Shown: piece after piece, positions 1-7,020 of the stretch
Layout: every line of letters begins with the position of its first letter
Position numbering within the stretch: the first letter of the stretch is position 1
Assembly (NCBI GenBank): GCA_047611125.1
Contig: JBLFXH010000135.1
Coordinates: 1 to 9,052 of the forward strand
Direction: 5' to 3'
Source: JABDJZ01 sp047611125
Lineage (GTDB): Bacteria; Bacteroidota; Rhodothermia; Rhodothermales; UBA10348
Length of the DNA stretch: 9,052 nt
Program-made: the position numbers and the translations under genes
The notes under the pieces: model-generated
Seen by the model: only the letters and a program-made list of their open reading frames with translations
The model's database searches: none
Told to the model about the DNA's origin: nothing

Positions 1-1385
1 TGGACGCTGAAGATTTCCCCGTGGACTGGACCTTGCCCTTCTTTGACCCCTTCCTGGTGGATGAGCTCGACGGCCTCTTGGGGGCGCAGGTGTCCGTGCG
101 AGGCACCTATGGGGAGCCGACTCTCAGTGGCAGTGCCCGGTTGCTTAACGGTCGAATGGGACTGCCAACCCTGGGTAAACCGCGCAAGTCTCTGATCTAT
201 GACCGAATGAACGTCTTTCTCAGTTTGAGTGAGGATGCAGTTAGTGTGGACTCCGCAAGCGTTCGTAGTGGCAACGGAACGGCCGCGGCAACTGGGACCG
301 TTCAGTTTGCTGACCTGAGTCTGGGCGAGATAGACCTCGACATCATCGCCCGAGAGTTCCTCGCCATCGAGAGTGCGCCTTACCGGGCCATCATCGGCGG
401 CGACATGAGCCTACGTGGCACCACCTTGGCCCCACGGCTCGGTGGCAGACTCCAGGTGGCGCAGGGCGACTTCTACCTGACAGACGAGACCTCAGCAGCC
501 GCGTTTGAGCCGGTAACGCTTTCGCGCACTGACTTGCTGACGCTCCAAGAACGCTTCGGTATTCGCGTGTCGGAATCCGACACCACGAACTTCGATTTCT
601 ATGAGGCCATGGACATTCAGGATCTGCGTGTGGACCTGGCCCGGAACACCTGGCTTCGCTCGGTCAGCAATCCCAAGATGGAGATCCAATTCTCGGGGAG
701 CATTGATGTGGCTAAACGGCCGTACTCGGACGTGCAGGTGTTCGGGACCATCGAGGTGATCCCGGATCGTAGCCAAATCGACCAATTCGGGAGGCGATTC
801 GAGATTGAGCGCGGAACGCTGACCTTCAACGGGCCGGCTGGTGAGCCGGACATGAATCTCCGGGCGGTCTACAATGTCCGGTCCCGTCGAACCCAGGCGA
901 ATGAGGTGACCATTACCCTGCAGGCTACGGGATCCCCTCAGGACCTTGAGCTGGCGTTCTCCTCGGACCCCACCATGGAATTGGCTGACATCGTCTCCTA
1001 CATCGCGACGGGAAGGCCCGCGAGCCAGAGCCTGCAGTTTGGCGGATCGACCACCGAAGACTACCTGCAATCCGCCGCCGGGCTGGCCATGGGACCGATT
1101 ACCTCGCTGGTGGAGAACCTGGCCGGATCGGGCCTTGGTCTGGATGTCGTGGAGATCGAGCAGGACGAATCTAGTGGGCTTATGTTGACGGCTGGGAAAT
1201 ACGTTTCCCCACGGTTCTTCGTATCCGTGAGCCAGCCCGTGTCGCTCGGATCCACTTCGCAGACCAGTTCCGGCAGCGACACACAGGTGACCATGGAGTA
1301 CGAGATTGTCCGAAGCCTCCTAGTTTCCCTCCTGAGTCGGGGCACTGTGCTTCGTGTAACCCTGCGCTGGGAGCGCGCCTACTGA
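1..1385 (+). CDS. tamB: TamB-family translocation/assembly protein, C-terminal part (5' end cut by window)
   Basis: The reading frame is open from the first complete codon (base 3) to TGA at 1383-1385, so the real start lies upstream; the GTG at 21 is only an internal valine. About 460 residues are visible. They alternate short hydrophobic and polar stretches, as expected for a long beta-taco/beta-helix. The hallmark of the TamB C-terminal domain (DUF490 family) is clear: FEIERGTLTFNG at 798-833, then a P-x-L/M-N-L-R-A-x-Y strand, then the SSDP...DIVSYIATGRP stretch near 960-1020. The chain ends in beta-strands with a terminal aromatic residue (RWERAY). TamB is anchored in the inner membrane, spans the periplasm and works with an Omp85 protein (TamA or BamA). 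AsmA-like proteins including TamB are also implicated in phospholipid transport to the outer membrane. It lies 6 bases upstream of mlaE, in the same frame, with tandem stops TGA-TAA. No TamA gene is visible in the window. Confidence 0.88.
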   Translation, partial: DAEDFPVDWTLPFFDPFLVDELDGLLGAQVSVRGTYGEPTLSGSARLLNGRMGLPTLGKPRKSLIYDRMNVFLSLSEDAVSVDSASVRSGNGTAAATGTVQFADLSLGEIDLDIIAREFLAIESAPYRAIIGGDMSLRGTTLAPRLGGRLQVAQGDFYLTDETSAAAFEPVTLSRTDLLTLQERFGIRVSESDTTNFDFYEAMDIQDLRVDLARNTWLRSVSNPKMEIQFSGSIDVAKRPYSDVQVFGTIEVIPDRSQIDQFGRRFEIERGTLTFNGPAGEPDMNLRAVYNVRSRRTQANEVTITLQATGSPQDLELAFSSDPTMELADIVSYIATGRPASQSLQFGGSTTEDYLQSAAGLAMGPITSLVENLAGSGLGLDVVEIEQDESSGLMLTAGKYVSPRFFVSVSQPVSLGSTSQTSSGSDTQVTMEYEIVRSLLVSLLSRGTVLRVTLRWERAY

Positions 1386-1391
1386 TAAAGA

Positions 1392-2198
1392 ATGTCCCTG
1401 AGGCTGACCATAAGGCCAACTGACAAGCGTGAGAGCATCGCCCAATTCCTTGAGAAGGTGGGCGATTTCGGGCGTTTTGTGGGCGACTTCTTCCGGAACG
1501 GATTCCGCCGGCCGTGGGAGGTCCGTGAGCTGCTGCGCCAGATGGACGAAGTGGGGACACGCAGCTTCCTCTTGACCGGCGTCACCGGGCTTGCGATTGG
1601 GGCCGTGCTGGCCATGCAGAGTCGCGGCACCCTGATCCAGTTCGGCGCTGAGGCCATGCTCCCCAACATGCTGGCGCTGTCCATCATCAAGGAAATCGGC
1701 CCCGTTCTGACGGCACTCGTTCTGGCAGGCCGGTTGGGCGCCGGAATCGGTGCGGAAATCGGATCCATGAAGGTCACCGAACAGATCGACGCGCTTGAGG
1801 TGATGGCGCTGCGACCGCTCAACTACCTGGTGGTAACTCGCGTCCTGGCGTGCGTAATCATGTTTCCGGTACTCACCATCTGGACAGATGCCCTCGGCCT
1901 CTTTGGCGGGTATCTGGAGAGCGCTTTGTCCTCGCAGATCGATCCTAGATTGTACATCGACACCGCCTTCACCTCCGTGCGCTTCAGCGATGTGCTGGTG
2001 GACACCATGAAGACCTCCATTTTCGGGGGAATCGTCGGCATGGTCTCCTGCTATCTAGGCTTCAGAGTTCGAGGTGGAACCCGTGCCGTCGGCCAGGCTG
2101 CGATGCAGTCCGTCGTGGCTTCCTCGGTACTGATTATCCTGGCCGACCTGTTCGTGGTAAGACTGTCGCTACTCTTCTTTGGGGACATTGCCTCTTGA
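1392..2198 (+). CDS. mlaE: MlaE-family ABC transporter permease (phospholipid transport)
   Basis: This 268-residue integral membrane protein matches the usual length of the MlaE family (about 260). The family signature lies at residues 101-135: it begins EIGPVLTALVLAGRLGAG, continues through AEIGSMKV and ends TEQIDAL. Hydrophobic membrane segments lie around residues 58-75, 95-120, 145-175, 208-225 and 238-262. A charged amphipathic N-terminal stretch (residues 11-53) fits the interfacial helix of this family. MlaE dimerises in the inner membrane, binds two MlaF ATPases and sits under a hexamer of MlaD. In this family the complex moves glycerophospholipid between inner and outer membranes. 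The ATG start has no clear Shine-Dalgarno sequence (upstream ACTGATAAAGA). The stop overlaps the TTG start of mlaF by 4 bases, which implies translational coupling. The relatives YrbE (Mce systems) and TGD1 share the fold, but adjacency to MlaF and MlaD supports the Mla assignment. Confidence 0.95.
   Translation: MSLRLTIRPTDKRESIAQFLEKVGDFGRFVGDFFRNGFRRPWEVRELLRQMDEVGTRSFLLTGVTGLAIGAVLAMQSRGTLIQFGAEAMLPNMLALSIIKEIGPVLTALVLAGRLGAGIGAEIGSMKVTEQIDALEVMALRPLNYLVVTRVLACVIMFPVLTIWTDALGLFGGYLESALSSQIDPRLYIDTAFTSVRFSDVLVDTMKTSIFGGIVGMVSCYLGFRVRGGTRAVGQAAMQSVVASSVLIILADLFVVRLSLLFFGDIAS
2181..2197 (+). promoter_or_regulatory. RBS-like GGGGA and TTG start of mlaF inside the mlaE 3' end
   Basis: GGGGA at 2181-2185 lies 9 bases before the TTG at 2195-2197, and that TTG overlaps the mlaE stop (TTGA, 2195-2198). 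No in-frame ATG occurs before 2266. That ATG would remove the first beta-strand of the ATPase (residues VRIVDLYKSFG), so the TTG start is preferred. Confidence 0.55.
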
Positions 2199-2923
2199 AC
2201 CCAGCCGTCCGCATAGTAGATCTCTACAAGAGCTTCGGGTCCAACCAGGTCCTAAAGGGCGTCACCATGGACGCGGAAGCTCAGAAGACGATTGCCGTTA
2301 TGGGTGGCTCGGGAAGCGGCAAGAGCGTGCTGATCAAGCACGTGGTCCAGCTCCTTCTGCCGGATTCCGGCGAGGTATGGTATGGCGACAAACGAATGGA
2401 CCTGCTCCGCAACAAGGACCTGGATGACGAGCGTCTGACCATCGGCTACCTCTTCCAGGGTGGAGCGCTTTTCGACTCCATGTCCGTTGCCGAGAACTTT
2501 GACTTCGTTCTGGATCGTCATACATCCCTGACGATGGCCGAGCGAAAGGATCGGATCGAGGAGCTTCTAACCTGGGTCGAGCTGGAAGAGAAATTCCATG
2601 CGGCTCCGGCTGACCTCTCCGGCGGGCAGCGGAAGCGAATTGCGCTGGCCCGTGCCATCGCGCTGGACCCTAAACTGATGCTGTTCGACGAACCGACCAC
2701 TGGGCTTGACCCGGTTTCGGTTCGCATGGTATCCGATCTCATCGTGCGGCTTCGGGACGAACTGGACATGACCTCCATCGTTATCACGCACGATTTACTG
2801 TGCGCCGAGATTGCCGCTGACCGGGTCAGTTTTCTCTTCGAAGGCCGCATTCTGGAGAGCGGCACCCTGGACGAAGTCCGCCGCTCTGACAAGCCTGAAC
2901 TCCGCAACTTCTTTGGTGAGTGA
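2195..2923 (+). CDS. mlaF: MlaF-family ABC transporter ATP-binding protein
   Basis: This 242-residue protein is a complete ABC nucleotide-binding domain. Visible motifs are Walker A GGSGSGKS (37-44), Q-loop YLFQGGALF (85-93, Q88), signature LSGGQ (141-145), Walker B LMLFDEP (161-167, catalytic E166), D-loop TTGLDP (168-173) and H-switch H199. The FQGGALFDSMSV form of the Q-loop is typical of MlaF/Ttg2A/TGD3-type ATPases that partner MlaE permeases. It would hydrolyse ATP on the cytoplasmic face to power lipid movement by the MlaE-MlaD complex. The start is TTG at 2195, coupled to the mlaE stop; length and N-terminal strand agree with the family. E. coli MlaF is helped by the STAS protein MlaB, but no mlaB is present here. 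The gap to mlaD is 30 bases with no promoter or terminator that I can see. Confidence 0.95.
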   Translation: MNPAVRIVDLYKSFGSNQVLKGVTMDAEAQKTIAVMGGSGSGKSVLIKHVVQLLLPDSGEVWYGDKRMDLLRNKDLDDERLTIGYLFQGGALFDSMSVAENFDFVLDRHTSLTMAERKDRIEELLTWVELEEKFHAAPADLSGGQRKRIALARAIALDPKLMLFDEPTTGLDPVSVRMVSDLIVRLRDELDMTSIVITHDLLCAEIAADRVSFLFEGRILESGTLDEVRRSDKPELRNFFGE

Positions 2924-2953
2924 CTGTAACCACGGCACCAGCTTGAGCCCACT

Positions 2954-4039
2954 ATGAGTCGAAATATCAGACTCGGCACCTTCATCCTTGTTGGTTCCGT
3001 GATACTGCTGCTGGCCCTGTTCACGATCGGAAACCGCACGTTTCTGTTCTCGGACACCATGGAAGTGCGGACCCGCTACTCCCGCGTGGCCGGACTGCAG
3101 GCTGGCGCGTCAGTATCGTACCAAGGAATTAACGTGGGACGCGTCTCATCCGTGCGACTCCCCGCAGGTCCAGCCGACCGCATCGAGGTCACGATGGCCA
3201 TCACGCAGAAGGCTTCGCACCTGATCCGCTCAACGACCCAGGCCCAGATCAAGTCAGACGGACTGGTTGGTGACCAGATCATTGTCCTGGTCGCTGCCGC
3301 CGAACCGGGAGAGGTTGTTGCGGAGAATGACTACCTGGTAGGTATCGATCCGTTTGACCTGTTCGAGATCAGCGACAAGGCCATCGCCTCCGTGCGTGGC
3401 TTTGAGCAGGTGGCGCGGTCCTTCGAGCAGATCATGCTCGACATCCAGAAAGGCGAGGGGACCCTCGGCAAGATTGTCTATGACCCGTCCCTGTACGACG
3501 AGATGGTCGCGACCGCGAACGAAACGCGCCGCGCGATGAACAGCCTGGCTCTCAGTGGGGAGGCCACCGCTGAACTTCTGGTTGGCGTAGCTGACAGAGC
3601 CACAACGGGCCTTGAGTCTGTCCTACAGAAAGTGGAAAGCGGCGACGGCACACTGGCCCGATTGATCAACGATCCGTCCATTTACGAAGCGGTCCTGGCA
3701 TCTGCCGACACCCTTCGCGGCATCGCGTCCGAACTGCAAGCCATGACCGCGGTGGCCGAGAATGCCGCGACATGGGGCGCGCTCGGCTCCTTCCGCTTTG
3801 CCGAACTCATGGAGGCCGCCAAGCATAATTGGCTGTTCAAGCGATATTTTGAGGAGCGGGGGCACATGGATCAGGCTCCGTTCGAGATTCGCGAAAGGGC
3901 CATTTCAGAGAGCTACCGGCAGATTGAGAGTCGGCAGCGCGAACTGCTTATCTGGGAAAGCCGCCTGCAGGCCATGGAGGCACGCATGGACTCTGTCCAG
4001 GCGGCCGCCAGCACCACATCGCCCGGCAACCAGCAGTAG
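2954..4039 (+). CDS. mlaD: MlaD-type MCE-domain lipid-binding protein with extended C-terminus
   Basis: Of the 361 residues, 8-29 form one N-terminal membrane anchor (GTFILVGSVILLLALFTI), and about 35-115 form the MCE domain (MEVRTRYSRVAGLQAGASV, then YQGINVGRV, and ending SDGLVGDQIIVL). MCE domains hexamerise into a ring with a central hydrophobic channel that passes lipid from MlaE across the periplasm. After the ring comes a long helical region. It holds two copies of a G-x-GTL-x-x-I/L-x-x-DPS-x-Y motif (residues 164-193 and 227-256), then HNWLFKRYFEERGHMDQ (291-307), which I recall as common in Bacteroidota-type MCE proteins. A charged probable coiled coil follows (313-350), then a polar tail. 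E. coli MlaD is only about 183 residues, so this copy is roughly twice as long. The start ATG at 2954 gives a complete anchor. Downstream, 8 bases separate it from the next gene. The family call is firm; equivalence to E. coli Mla in transport direction is unproven. Confidence 0.93.
   Translation: MSRNIRLGTFILVGSVILLLALFTIGNRTFLFSDTMEVRTRYSRVAGLQAGASVSYQGINVGRVSSVRLPAGPADRIEVTMAITQKASHLIRSTTQAQIKSDGLVGDQIIVLVAAAEPGEVVAENDYLVGIDPFDLFEISDKAIASVRGFEQVARSFEQIMLDIQKGEGTLGKIVYDPSLYDEMVATANETRRAMNSLALSGEATAELLVGVADRATTGLESVLQKVESGDGTLARLINDPSIYEAVLASADTLRGIASELQAMTAVAENAATWGALGSFRFAELMEAAKHNWLFKRYFEERGHMDQAPFEIRERAISESYRQIESRQRELLIWESRLQAMEARMDSVQAAASTTSPGNQQ
3443..3721 (+). repeat. Two diverged copies of a G-x-GTL..DPS-Y motif within mlaD
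   Basis: Two 30-residue segments align without gaps: residues 164-193 (KGEGTLGKIVYDPSLYDEM core) and 227-256 (SGDGTLARLINDPSIYEAV core), 63 residues apart. The similarity is at protein level and the DNA copies have diverged. Such motifs recur in the helical region after the MCE domain of long MCE proteins. They may mark turns between helices in the tube or collar of the hexamer; that role is inference. Confidence 0.75.
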
Positions 4040-4047
4040 GTCACCGG

Positions 4048-4632
4048 GTGACGGAGCATTTCCACATCCCCGGCCGCTGGGATCCGGGCGCGTCCCCGCT
4101 GGCCTGGGCCATCCAGCGCCTGCAAGAAGACCGACTCCGGGCCGAGACCACATTCTACGTTGTTGCGGTAGCCGCAGTCTTCGGCTACCTGGTGCTGATT
4201 TTTATGGGATGGGCCTGGTTGAATTGGGATGGAGCTCCTTCGTCCGCTGCGGCAACCAGGTACTGGATTCTCCAGTCACTTGGCTTGGTGGCCGTGATCG
4301 CCGTTGGCTGGGCCGGCTGGCGACCCTCCACCCGAGTAACGCTCTCTGATGATGCTGTCCGGATCTCGCAGGGGAAGGGCATCGACCTCGTCATCCCTGT
4401 AGCGGATATCACCGAACTGGCGCGCATCCCGGCCGTCAAGTATCACCAGCATTACCGCAAGTACGCCCGGACCCGGGCCTACCCAGGTCCGGTAGCGGAT
4501 ACGGTGGTCCTGATTCGGACCGCATCTCGGCCGGTCATTCTGGGCATCCGCGCTGCCGAGCAGCGAATTCTGTTGGACCGTCTCGGCGAGCGAGTACCGG
4601 CCCGTTTACACCAAGACCATCGCGTGGCCTGA
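4048..4632 (+). CDS. Unrecognised inner-membrane protein: two TM helices plus PH-like soluble domain
   Basis: I do not recognise this 194-residue protein as a named family. A polar N-terminus (1-33) is followed by two hydrophobic helices (about 35-57 and 72-91) separated by a short loop. A soluble domain of about 90 residues follows (95-182). It alternates short beta-strands and turns (RVTLSDDAVRIS, DLVIPVADITELARI, ADTVVLIRTASRPVILGI) and closes with a helix (AAEQRILLDRLGERV). This order, with the I-P-V/L-A-D-I element and the final helix, resembles bacterial PH-like domains (bPH/DUF304 type), often attached to a two-helix hairpin. The soluble part would then face the cytoplasm. The GTG start at 4048 follows TAGGT (4037-4041) and lies 8 bases after mlaD; its TGA abuts the tgt ATG. 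The position suggests co-expression with the lipid transporter, so an accessory role at the membrane is possible but unproven. Confidence 0.75.
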   Translation: MTEHFHIPGRWDPGASPLAWAIQRLQEDRLRAETTFYVVAVAAVFGYLVLIFMGWAWLNWDGAPSSAAATRYWILQSLGLVAVIAVGWAGWRPSTRVTLSDDAVRISQGKGIDLVIPVADITELARIPAVKYHQHYRKYARTRAYPGPVADTVVLIRTASRPVILGIRAAEQRILLDRLGERVPARLHQDHRVA

Positions 4633-5763
4633 ATGGAGTTCATACTGGAACACACCGATGCCGGCACCGGCGCCCGCGCCGGCCGCATCGAGACTGATCA
4701 CGGCACCATCCTGACGCCGGTATTCATGCCCGTTGGGACCGTGGGCTCGGTTAAGGGGGTCTCCCCGCGCGAGCTCAAATCCGACATCAACGCGCAGATC
4801 ACGCTCGGCAACACCTACCACCTGTTCTTGAGGCCGGGGGTCGACATCCTCAAGAAGGCAGGAGGCTTACACAGCTTTCAGAACTGGGACCGGCCCATCC
4901 TTACAGACTCGGGTGGTTACCAGGTCTTCTCGCTGTCAGGCATTCGCAAGCTGACCGAAGAAGGTGTTCGCTTTCAGAGTCACCTGGATGGCTCCTATCA
5001 CATGTTCTCCCCTGAGGCCGTGATGGACATCCAACGCGCCATCGGCGCGGACATCATGATGGTGCTTGATGAGTGCCCTCCCGGGGACTCAACCCATCGC
5101 TACGCCGACGACTCGAACGACCTCACCATTCGCTGGGCGAGGCGCTGCCGAGAGCATTTCGACCAGAACCCGGCCCTCTACGGCCACAGTCAGGCCCTCT
5201 TCGGGATTGTACAGGGTGTGGTCTACCCGGATCTGCGACGAAAGTCGGCAGAGCAGCTTCTTGAGATCGGCTTCCCGGGCTACGGAATTGGAGGCCTCTC
5301 GGTGGGCGAGTCTTCTGAGCAGATGTACGACATGGTTGAGGTGGTCAATCAGGTACTGCCTACCGAAAAACCGCGCTACCTCATGGGTGTGGGCACCCCC
5401 CAGAATCTGATCGAGAATGTCGCGCGGGGCGTGGACATGTTCGACTGCGTGATGCCTACCCGCAACGGCCGGAACGGGACCATCTTTACCACGCAGGGCA
5501 TAGCGAACATGAAGAATGCCAAGTGGAAGGATGCCTTCGAGCCCATGGATCCCGGTCTGGAAGCCTACCACTCCAGTTCGTTCAGCAAGGCCTACGTCCG
5601 GCACTTAATTCAATCGGGCGAGATCCTCGGCATCCGCATCACCACGATGCAGAACCTGGCCCTGTACCACTGGGTGATGGAGTCGGCACGGGAAGCCATC
5701 CTGGAAGACCGATACGGCCAGTGGATGCGCACGGTCTTGCCGGATCTGACCGCCCGGCTGTAG
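4633..5763 (+). CDS. tgt: tRNA-guanine transglycosylase (queuine tRNA-ribosyltransferase), zinc-site-less form
   Basis: Tgt swaps guanine-34 of tRNAs for Asp, Asn, His and Tyr for preQ1, on the way to queuosine. The 376-residue protein covers the whole TIM barrel. Landmarks are TDSGGYQVFS (91-100, general base D92), VLDECPP (144-150, D146 and C148 of the base pocket), GIVQG (191-195, Q194), GGLSVGE (220-226) and MFDCVMPTRNGRNG (269-282, nucleophile D271). Retained C148 and V224 favour the bacterial preQ1-type pocket over the eukaryotic queuine type. The zinc subdomain is strikingly altered. At the positions of the three zinc cysteines and the histidine of E. coli or Zymomonas Tgt, this protein has L309, A311, S314 and Q340, although the flanks (PMDP, SKAY, RHL, EILG) align without gaps. 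From memory, Bacteroidota Tgt proteins also lack these cysteines. The ATG directly follows the upstream TGA (zero spacing), with no Shine-Dalgarno sequence. Confidence 0.95.
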   Translation: MEFILEHTDAGTGARAGRIETDHGTILTPVFMPVGTVGSVKGVSPRELKSDINAQITLGNTYHLFLRPGVDILKKAGGLHSFQNWDRPILTDSGGYQVFSLSGIRKLTEEGVRFQSHLDGSYHMFSPEAVMDIQRAIGADIMMVLDECPPGDSTHRYADDSNDLTIRWARRCREHFDQNPALYGHSQALFGIVQGVVYPDLRRKSAEQLLEIGFPGYGIGGLSVGESSEQMYDMVEVVNQVLPTEKPRYLMGVGTPQNLIENVARGVDMFDCVMPTRNGRNGTIFTTQGIANMKNAKWKDAFEPMDPGLEAYHSSSFSKAYVRHLIQSGEILGIRITTMQNLALYHWVMESAREAILEDRYGQWMRTVLPDLTARL

Positions 5764-5777
5764 GTAGTAGCTTCATG
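5764..5777 (+). promoter_or_regulatory. Short tgt-ispH spacer with AGGT and the ispH start
   Basis: AGGT at 5762-5765, overlapping the tgt TAG stop, lies 9 bases before the ATG at 5775-5777, giving a weak ribosome-binding site. This supports ATG 5775 over earlier in-frame starts that would overlap tgt by up to 240 bases. Confidence 0.45.
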
Positions 5778-7019
5778 GCAAGAACGTTTCAAGTCCCCGA
5801 GTTTTACCGCTCCCCCATCGTCTCTGCGGTCAAGGCGGCCCGAACGGCTGCGGACCCCCGCAAGCGGGACTTGAGCCCGAGTGTCTTGGATTTCGGACCC
5901 GTCCGGTTCAAGCTGGCCCGTCATTTCGGATTCTGCTACGGGGTGGAGAACGCCATCGAGATTGCCTACAAGGCGCTGGATGAGCATCCCGGCAAACGCC
6001 TTTTCCTGCTATCCGAGATGATTCACAATCCGCACGTGAATCAGGATCTGCGGGACAGAGGAATTGAATTTATGCGGTCTACCACGGGCGAGCAGTTGAT
6101 CCCGTTCGACACGCTCGTGGCGGGCGACGTGGTCATCATCCCCGCCTTCGGCGCATCGGTCGAGATCCTGCGTGACCTCGAGGAGAGGGGTGTGGACGTT
6201 TCCTCCTACGACACCACCTGTCCGTTTGTCGAAAAGGTCTGGAAGCGTTCTAGCCAGATTGGCAAGAAGGACTACACGATTGTTGTCCACGGCAAGCGGT
6301 ACCACGAGGAAACGCGAGCGACCATTTCCCACGCCCAAGAATCCGCTCCCGTTGTCGTGGTTCGGGATCTGGGCGAGGCCCGCATCCTGGCCGAGTTCAT
6401 TTCGGGGGAACGGAGCCCGGCGGAGTTTGCTGAGACGTTCCGCGACCGCTTCTCAGATGGGTTCTCTCCCGAGGACCACCTCGCACGCATAGGCGTGGTA
6501 AATCAAACTACCATGTTGGCCACGGAGACTAAGGAGATTACCGCTTTCCTGCGCGAGGCCATGGCTCGCCGGTATGGCGCAGAAAGCCTCAGCGAGCACT
6601 TCGCGGACACCAGCGACACGCTCTGCTATGCCACCAATGAGAATCAGGACGCCACCAAGGCCCTAATTGATGACGGGGCCGACCTCGCCATCGTAGTTGG
6701 CGGCTACAACTCCTCAAATACCAGCCACCTGGTGGAACTGGCCGAGGAGCGGATGCCGACCTATTTTGTCAGTGGACCAGATGATCTGGAATCGCCGAAT
6801 CTCATTCACCACTTCGACTACCCCGCGCAGGCGCTGCGTGAGACCACGGACTGGTTTCCGGCCGAGCGCCCGACCACCATCCTGTTGACGGCCGGGGCCT
6901 CCTGCCCGGATTCGCTGATCGATCGGATGATACGGAAGGTGATCGAATGGGACCCTGAAGCCCTGGACCTGGAAGCGGCATTGGAGCCGTTCCTGGCCCA
7001 ACACAGTATGGTCGATTAA
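5775..7019 (+). CDS. ispH: 4-hydroxy-3-methylbut-2-enyl diphosphate reductase, long cyanobacterial/plant-type
   Basis: IspH (LytB) reduces HMBPP to IPP and DMAPP, the last step of the MEP isoprenoid pathway, using a [4Fe-4S] cluster. From ATG 5775 the protein has 414 residues, well above the about 315 of E. coli. Three cluster cysteines are in place: C54 (HFGFCYGVENA), C149 (DTTCPFVEKVW) and C284 (DTLCYATNENQDA). Active-site residues also match: H84 (MIHNPHVN), H177 and E179 (HGKRYHEET), T245/T246 (NQTTMLATET), S313 and N315 (NSSNTSHL) and S376 (TAGASCPD). The N-terminal extension of about 45 residues, HGKRYHEET in place of the E. coli GHPEVEGT, and the insert around 206-236 resemble the IspH of cyanobacteria and plants, as I recall it. 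An extra cysteine, C377, follows S376 where E. coli has alanine. It sits 11 bases after tgt and 1 base before the methyltransferase gene. Confidence 0.95.
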   Translation: MARTFQVPEFYRSPIVSAVKAARTAADPRKRDLSPSVLDFGPVRFKLARHFGFCYGVENAIEIAYKALDEHPGKRLFLLSEMIHNPHVNQDLRDRGIEFMRSTTGEQLIPFDTLVAGDVVIIPAFGASVEILRDLEERGVDVSSYDTTCPFVEKVWKRSSQIGKKDYTIVVHGKRYHEETRATISHAQESAPVVVVRDLGEARILAEFISGERSPAEFAETFRDRFSDGFSPEDHLARIGVVNQTTMLATETKEITAFLREAMARRYGAESLSEHFADTSDTLCYATNENQDATKALIDDGADLAIVVGGYNSSNTSHLVELAEERMPTYFVSGPDDLESPNLIHHFDYPAQALRETTDWFPAERPTTILLTAGASCPDSLIDRMIRKVIEWDPEALDLEAALEPFLAQHSMVD

Positions 7020-7020
7020 T

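Noticed and set aside
21..23. GTG as a true start of the tamB fragment
   Set aside because: The frame is open to the window edge and continues with similar sequence. The protein would lack its N-terminal anchor and most of the TamB body.
492..1070. 192-codon open frame on the minus strand
   Set aside because: It lies entirely opposite the TamB domain, whose motifs are clear on the + strand. Its composition is Arg/His/Gly-rich without recognisable motifs, as expected for a shadow frame in high-GC DNA.
2518..3060. 180-codon minus-strand frame opposite mlaF/mlaD
   Set aside because: It covers the ABC signature and Walker B region of mlaF on the other strand and its Ser/Arg-rich product has no motif.
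3762..4349. 195-codon + strand frame spanning the end of mlaD and the next gene
   Set aside because: It overlaps two better-supported genes in another frame, is Arg/Pro/Ser-rich and has no recognisable domain.
4667..4682. GC-rich inverted repeat CCGGCG-CCCG-CGCCGG near the tgt start
   Set aside because: It lies within codons for the conserved T-G-A-R-A-G segment of Tgt and is readily explained by codon choice at high GC. A regulatory hairpin is possible, but nothing else supports it.
5066..5410. 114-codon + strand frame inside tgt
   Set aside because: It sits within the conserved Tgt barrel in another frame and is Arg/Ser/Thr-rich without a domain.
5523..5774. Possible upstream extension of ispH (frame open from an ATG at 5523)
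   Set aside because: It would overlap tgt by 240 bases, and the added residues (Gly/Arg/Pro/His-rich) resemble no IspH extension. The ATG at 5775 with AGGT upstream gives a normal long-type IspH.
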